Positions 6,286-9,071 of a DNA stretch of 9,071 nucleotides are shown here, in pieces. The notes under the pieces are model-generated. The model saw only the letters and a list, made by a program, of their open reading frames with translations, searched no databases and was not told where the DNA came from. Source of the stretch: Gammaproteobacteria bacterium (GTDB taxonomy: Bacteria > Pseudomonadota > Gammaproteobacteria > Steroidobacterales > Steroidobacteraceae); NCBI GenBank assembly GCA_025350345.1, contig JANXYA010000164.1, positions 1 to 9,071 of the forward strand, written 5' to 3'. Position 1 is the first letter of the stretch. Each line of letters opens with the position of its first letter. The position numbers and the translations under genes were made by a program.

Positions 6286-8136
6286 TCAGGTGCTGTCAGC
6301 ACGACCGGCGTGCCGTACGGACGTGTCTTCCCGCTGACGCGGGCGTTGCCGCCGGGCAGGAGCGGACGGAGGCTTTTCCGCCTGCTGCGACGATGCCGGT
6401 TGCGACGGCAATTGCTGGACTGCGCCCTTTTGTCTGCGCCACTCCTCGCTGGCCGCGGCGGCGACGTGCACTGGTATCGGCCGAGCGGCGGGCGGCGTCG
6501 CCGACGGTCGTGGCGGCGCGGCTGGTGGTCGCGTTGCGGTCGGGTCTGGCGGCAGTCCGTCTGCACCCGGCAATGCCAGCGACACACGCAACCACCGCGG
6601 ATCGGAGCTGAGTTTCAGGAATCCCTGTCCGTCGCCGAGCTGCTCGATCTCGGAGTCCATCACGGCCGGTTCGATGCCAATATGTTCCGAGCGCGTAGTG
6701 GAGGAAAACCAGTCCGTAAGCCGCCGGCTCGAGGAGCGCGTGGTGTGCACCACCTCGCGCTGGCCGATCAGGCGCGAGGCAAAATGTGCGGTTCCGCCGC
6801 TCTGGCTGGCTGAACAGCGAAGGATGAGCGTATTGCTGCAGTTTTCGACAATCGTCTGGGCCTCGCCGTTGCCGTAGGTCTGTGCCACCTGCCCAATAGA
6901 CTGAAAACCGAGCACGCAGCGCCCCCCGAATTTCCGCAGGCGCGCGAGTGCGTCTTTCAGGCCGTCGATCGGTCCGAGTGCGTCCAGCTCGTCGACCACG
7001 AACCAGAGGCGCTGGTCTCCTTCCGGCTGATCCATTGCGGCAAAGATCGCCAGGCGCATCCAGGCCGAGATCGTAGATCGCAGTGCCGCGATCTGCCCCG
7101 CCCGGTAGGGCATGAACAGGACGCCGCCGCACCGGGCTTCGGTGCCGCGCGCCACCCACTGCCTGACCGAGAAGGGTGTGGCATCCTGTCGGCCCACGTA
7201 GTCGAGGGCGCCGACGGCCGAACTTGTGACCGAGCGGATCGAGTCGAACATCCGCTCGTTGTGCTCATCCAGGAACGGCTGTGCCGCCGTACCCCTGACC
7301 AGCGTGCGCAGCTCGCTGCTGTCCGCCGCTACCAGCAGCCGGTATAGCTCCGCAACGTCCCGCACACCGGCCGCGTGCGCCTGTCGTGTCACGGCAGTGA
7401 AGAAGGTGCGGGCATAACCAGTCCAGCTGCGATCGCCGGCCGTCGCATCGGGGATCAGCGAGCGCGCGAGTTGCTCGACGTCATAATCATTGGCGAGCTC
7501 GGCAAACATGTCCCACTTCAGCGATCGCGAATCAAAGGGGTTCAGGATCACGTCGCCACGCGTACTGTCATAGAAGCGTCTGAGGTAGCCGCCGTCGGAA
7601 TCCGCGATGACGGCACGATCACCGCGCTGCAAGGCCGCCGCCAGGATTCCACGGATCACCGTGCTCTTGCCGGTGCCTGTCGTCCCGATGCACTTGAAGT
7701 GCTTGGTCTCAGCCTGAAGGGGCACAGGGATGCCCGCCAGCGTGATGCCGCCGGCGCGCACCTCATCGTTCGGATGGGCGCGCCTGCTCGCGCTGGCATC
7801 GGCGATCACAGTGCCACGCTGGTACACGCTGCTTCGGACTGTCCGCTGAGCCAGAATTCTGCCGCCCAGGTATCCAAGTGCCGCGCTCGAGACGGCGGCG
7901 AGGCCTGCCTGCAGCACTCCACCGCCGGCGTGGCCGACCGAGTAAAGGAACGGCGACGCCGTCGCGATACCCATACCGGCAAGTGCAGTCAGGGGCATCG
8001 CTAGCGCTGGCGCGGCCAGGTACCTGCTGAAACTGGCCCGGCTACGCGCAAGCGCCAGGAACATCGGCGCCTGGACCAGGCCATAGGCCAGAGCCAGTCC
8101 CGTGCCACCTCGCATCCATGCCGACCAGTCAGGCAT
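6286..8136 (-). CDS. VirD4/TraD-type coupling protein with membrane domain and proline-rich tail
   Basis: The 616-residue product combines three parts. The N-terminus has about three hydrophobic segments (roughly 11-31, 40-66, 72-98). The ATPase core has GTTGTGKST (151-159, Walker A), DSDGGY (179-184), ILNPFDS (197-203), LWFVVDELDALG (377-388, Walker B) and GFQSIGQVAQTYG. The C-terminal tail, about 100 residues, is rich in proline, alanine and glutamine (for example TRPPAAPPRPSATPPAARP) and probably disordered. The start is the ATG at 8134-8136: GGGAGG stands 9 bases before it, and it overlaps the VirB11 stop by 8 bases. The frame stays open upstream to 8244 only as a shadow inside virB11. 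This copy looks like the complete TraD-type coupling protein of the element. The shorter paralogue lies two genes downstream. Confidence 0.92.
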   Translation of the reverse strand: MPDWSAWMRGGTGLALAYGLVQAPMFLALARSRASFSRYLAAPALAMPLTALAGMGIATASPFLYSVGHAGGGVLQAGLAAVSSAALGYLGGRILAQRTVRSSVYQRGTVIADASASRRAHPNDEVRAGGITLAGIPVPLQAETKHFKCIGTTGTGKSTVIRGILAAALQRGDRAVIADSDGGYLRRFYDSTRGDVILNPFDSRSLKWDMFAELANDYDVEQLARSLIPDATAGDRSWTGYARTFFTAVTRQAHAAGVRDVAELYRLLVAADSSELRTLVRGTAAQPFLDEHNERMFDSIRSVTSSAVGALDYVGRQDATPFSVRQWVARGTEARCGGVLFMPYRAGQIAALRSTISAWMRLAIFAAMDQPEGDQRLWFVVDELDALGPIDGLKDALARLRKFGGRCVLGFQSIGQVAQTYGNGEAQTIVENCSNTLILRCSASQSGGTAHFASRLIGQREVVHTTRSSSRRLTDWFSSTTRSEHIGIEPAVMDSEIEQLGDGQGFLKLSSDPRWLRVSLALPGADGLPPDPTATRPPAAPPRPSATPPAARPIPVHVAAAASEEWRRQKGAVQQLPSQPASSQQAEKPPSAPARRQRPRQREDTSVRHAGRADST

Positions 8137-9071
8137 TCGCGCCAGCCTCCCGCGGTGTTCCCTCCGGCAAGGCCTCAATCCCGTGCAGGCGACGGTCCGG
8201 GGCATACCAAATCTCGCTGATGAATCGCCGGTGATGCTCGACACCGCACTGGATTACGACATCGACGAGCAGGTACAGCAGACTCTTGATGTCCGTGCGC
8301 GACAATCCGCGCCCACCGTCGCTCTGCTTCACCAACAGTACGAGCTGCTCAAATGCGAGTGCCGCACTCGCGGCGTGCACGCTCGTGACCGATCCTGGGT
8401 GACCAGAGTTGACGTTGCGCAGGTAGTCGAAGGCTTCGGCGGCGCGCAACTCGGCCAACAAGATGCGATCGGGGCGCATGCGCAGGCTCGCCTCCAGGAG
8501 TTTCCGGGGACTGATTTGCGCCAGGCCCTGCTCACCTTTGCTGTAATAGAGGCGCACATGATTCGGGTGGCGATCGAGTACCAGCTCGTGTGCATCCTCG
8601 ATCGTGACCAGCCGCTCATGGGCCGGAATCTCGCGTATCAGCGCCTTGGTCCAGGTGGTCTTCCCGGATCCGGTGGGCCCGGAGACCAGGATGTTCTTGC
8701 GTGATTTCACCGCAAGACTCAGGAAGGCCGGAAATTCGCGCGATGCAAGCAGCCGCCGCAATTCCGGCTCCGCATCGCTGCCGCCGATGCCGCCGCTGCG
8801 AGTCGCGTGGAAGGAGCCCTGCGCAGCCAATTCGCCGATGGACCAGGGCTGCGCCGCAGGACGCCGAATCGTGATCGCGACACAACCGGCCGTCGTCGCC
8901 GGTGGAAGCACAATCTGAACGCGCTCCCCGCCTGGCAGCCAGGCGGACAGCAAGGGTGCGGATTCATCGACACGCTGCCGGGTTGAGTTGGCTATGAGCT
9001 TTGCAAGCCGGCGGCACCAGGCAAAGTCCGCGATCTCCAGGGGCTGGCGCCGCCATCCGCTTGATGACTCA
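8129..9071 (-). CDS. virB11: VirB11-type secretion ATPase, N-terminus cut by window edge
   Basis: VirB11 is the hexameric traffic ATPase on the cytoplasmic face of type IV secretion systems that powers pilus assembly and substrate transfer with VirB4 and VirD4. The frame is open to the right edge and 313 residues are visible, close to a whole protein, so only a few tens of residues are missing. Fragment positions: ADFAWCRRLAKLIANST (14-30) and LPGGERVQIVLPP (45-57) are typical of the N-terminal domain; GPTGSGKTT (131-139) is Walker A; TIEDAHEL (156-163) is the Asp box; RPDRILLAELR (199-209) is Walker B; and NSGHPGSVTSVHA (221-233) is the His box. It is the first gene visible in the conjugation operon and overlaps the next gene by 8 bases. 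The real start is not in the window. Confidence 0.95.
   Translation of the reverse strand, partial: ESSSGWRRQPLEIADFAWCRRLAKLIANSTRQRVDESAPLLSAWLPGGERVQIVLPPATTAGCVAITIRRPAAQPWSIGELAAQGSFHATRSGGIGGSDAEPELRRLLASREFPAFLSLAVKSRKNILVSGPTGSGKTTWTKALIREIPAHERLVTIEDAHELVLDRHPNHVRLYYSKGEQGLAQISPRKLLEASLRMRPDRILLAELRAAEAFDYLRNVNSGHPGSVTSVHAASAALAFEQLVLLVKQSDGGRGLSRTDIKSLLYLLVDVVIQCGVEHHRRFISEIWYAPDRRLHGIEALPEGTPREAGANA
8146..8151 (-). promoter_or_regulatory. Ribosome-binding site of the first coupling-protein gene
   Basis: GGGAGG on the minus strand lies 9 bases before the ATG at 8134-8136, inside the end of virB11. It supports that start over the upstream in-frame extension and fits coupled translation. 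Confidence 0.7.

Larger units (their letters stand above)
2015..9071. mobile_element. Left end of an integrative conjugative/mobilizable element at tRNA-Arg (partial)
   Basis: From the tRNA 3' end onward all recognised genes belong to a mobile element: a toxin-antitoxin remnant, a phosphoribosyltransferase, a MOBQ relaxase, two coupling proteins, a MobB-like protein and VirB11. The chromosomal genes moeA-moaA lie on the other side of the tRNA. The boundary at 2014/2015 is inferred from the tRNA position; no second copy of the tRNA 3' end (attR) and no integrase are in the window, so both should be at the far end. It could also be a decayed element that has lost its integrase. Confidence 0.6.

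Noticed and set aside
7375..8004. Plus-strand open frame of 209 codons
   Set aside because: It is antisense to the first coupling-protein gene, whose Walker motifs are intact; no family resemblance.
8137..8244. Upstream in-frame extension of the first coupling-protein gene
   Set aside because: It lies inside the end of virB11 and has no family resemblance. GGGAGG before the ATG at 8136 decides for the shorter form.

Overview
The window shows a high-GC proteobacterial chromosome, possibly gammaproteobacterial (lineage not decidable from sequence alone), at the junction between core genes and a conjugative mobile element. Every protein gene lies on the minus strand. The only plus-strand gene is one tRNA.

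Left part (1-1858): two molybdenum-cofactor genes in one operon, moeA then moaA, 9 bases apart. moaA runs off the left edge, so its C-terminus is missing. Next comes an 82-base divergent spacer with a hairpin-forming inverted repeat, then tRNA-Arg(TCG) at 1941-2014, which has no encoded CCA.

Junction (2015-2750): directly behind the tRNA 3' end is a small toxin-antitoxin module of visibly lower GC. The antitoxin-like gene (2366-2551) is intact. The RelE/ParE-type toxin downstream of it is split by a one-base frameshift near 2276. A 199-base gap follows, carrying an 8-bp inverted repeat beside a TAAGTGC motif, which is a speculative oriT candidate.

Right part (2751-9071+): a tightly packed, overlapping minus-strand conjugation operon. 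In transcription order it holds a VirB11-type ATPase (5' end outside the window), a membrane-anchored VirD4/TraD-type coupling protein with a proline-rich tail, a one-TM MobB/MobX-like accessory protein, a second and shorter VirD4/TraD-type paralogue, a MobA/MobL (MOBQ) relaxase, and a ComF-like phosphoribosyltransferase without the zinc-finger cysteines. Together these are the DNA-processing and coupling end of an integrative conjugative or mobilizable element, apparently inserted at the 3' end of tRNA-Arg. No integrase is visible at this end. Mating-pair genes such as virB1-virB10 would be expected beyond 9071.

The most unusual points are the two tandem coupling-protein paralogues around a MobB-like gene, the ComF-like phosphoribosyltransferase translationally coupled to the relaxase, and the broken toxin beside an intact antitoxin.
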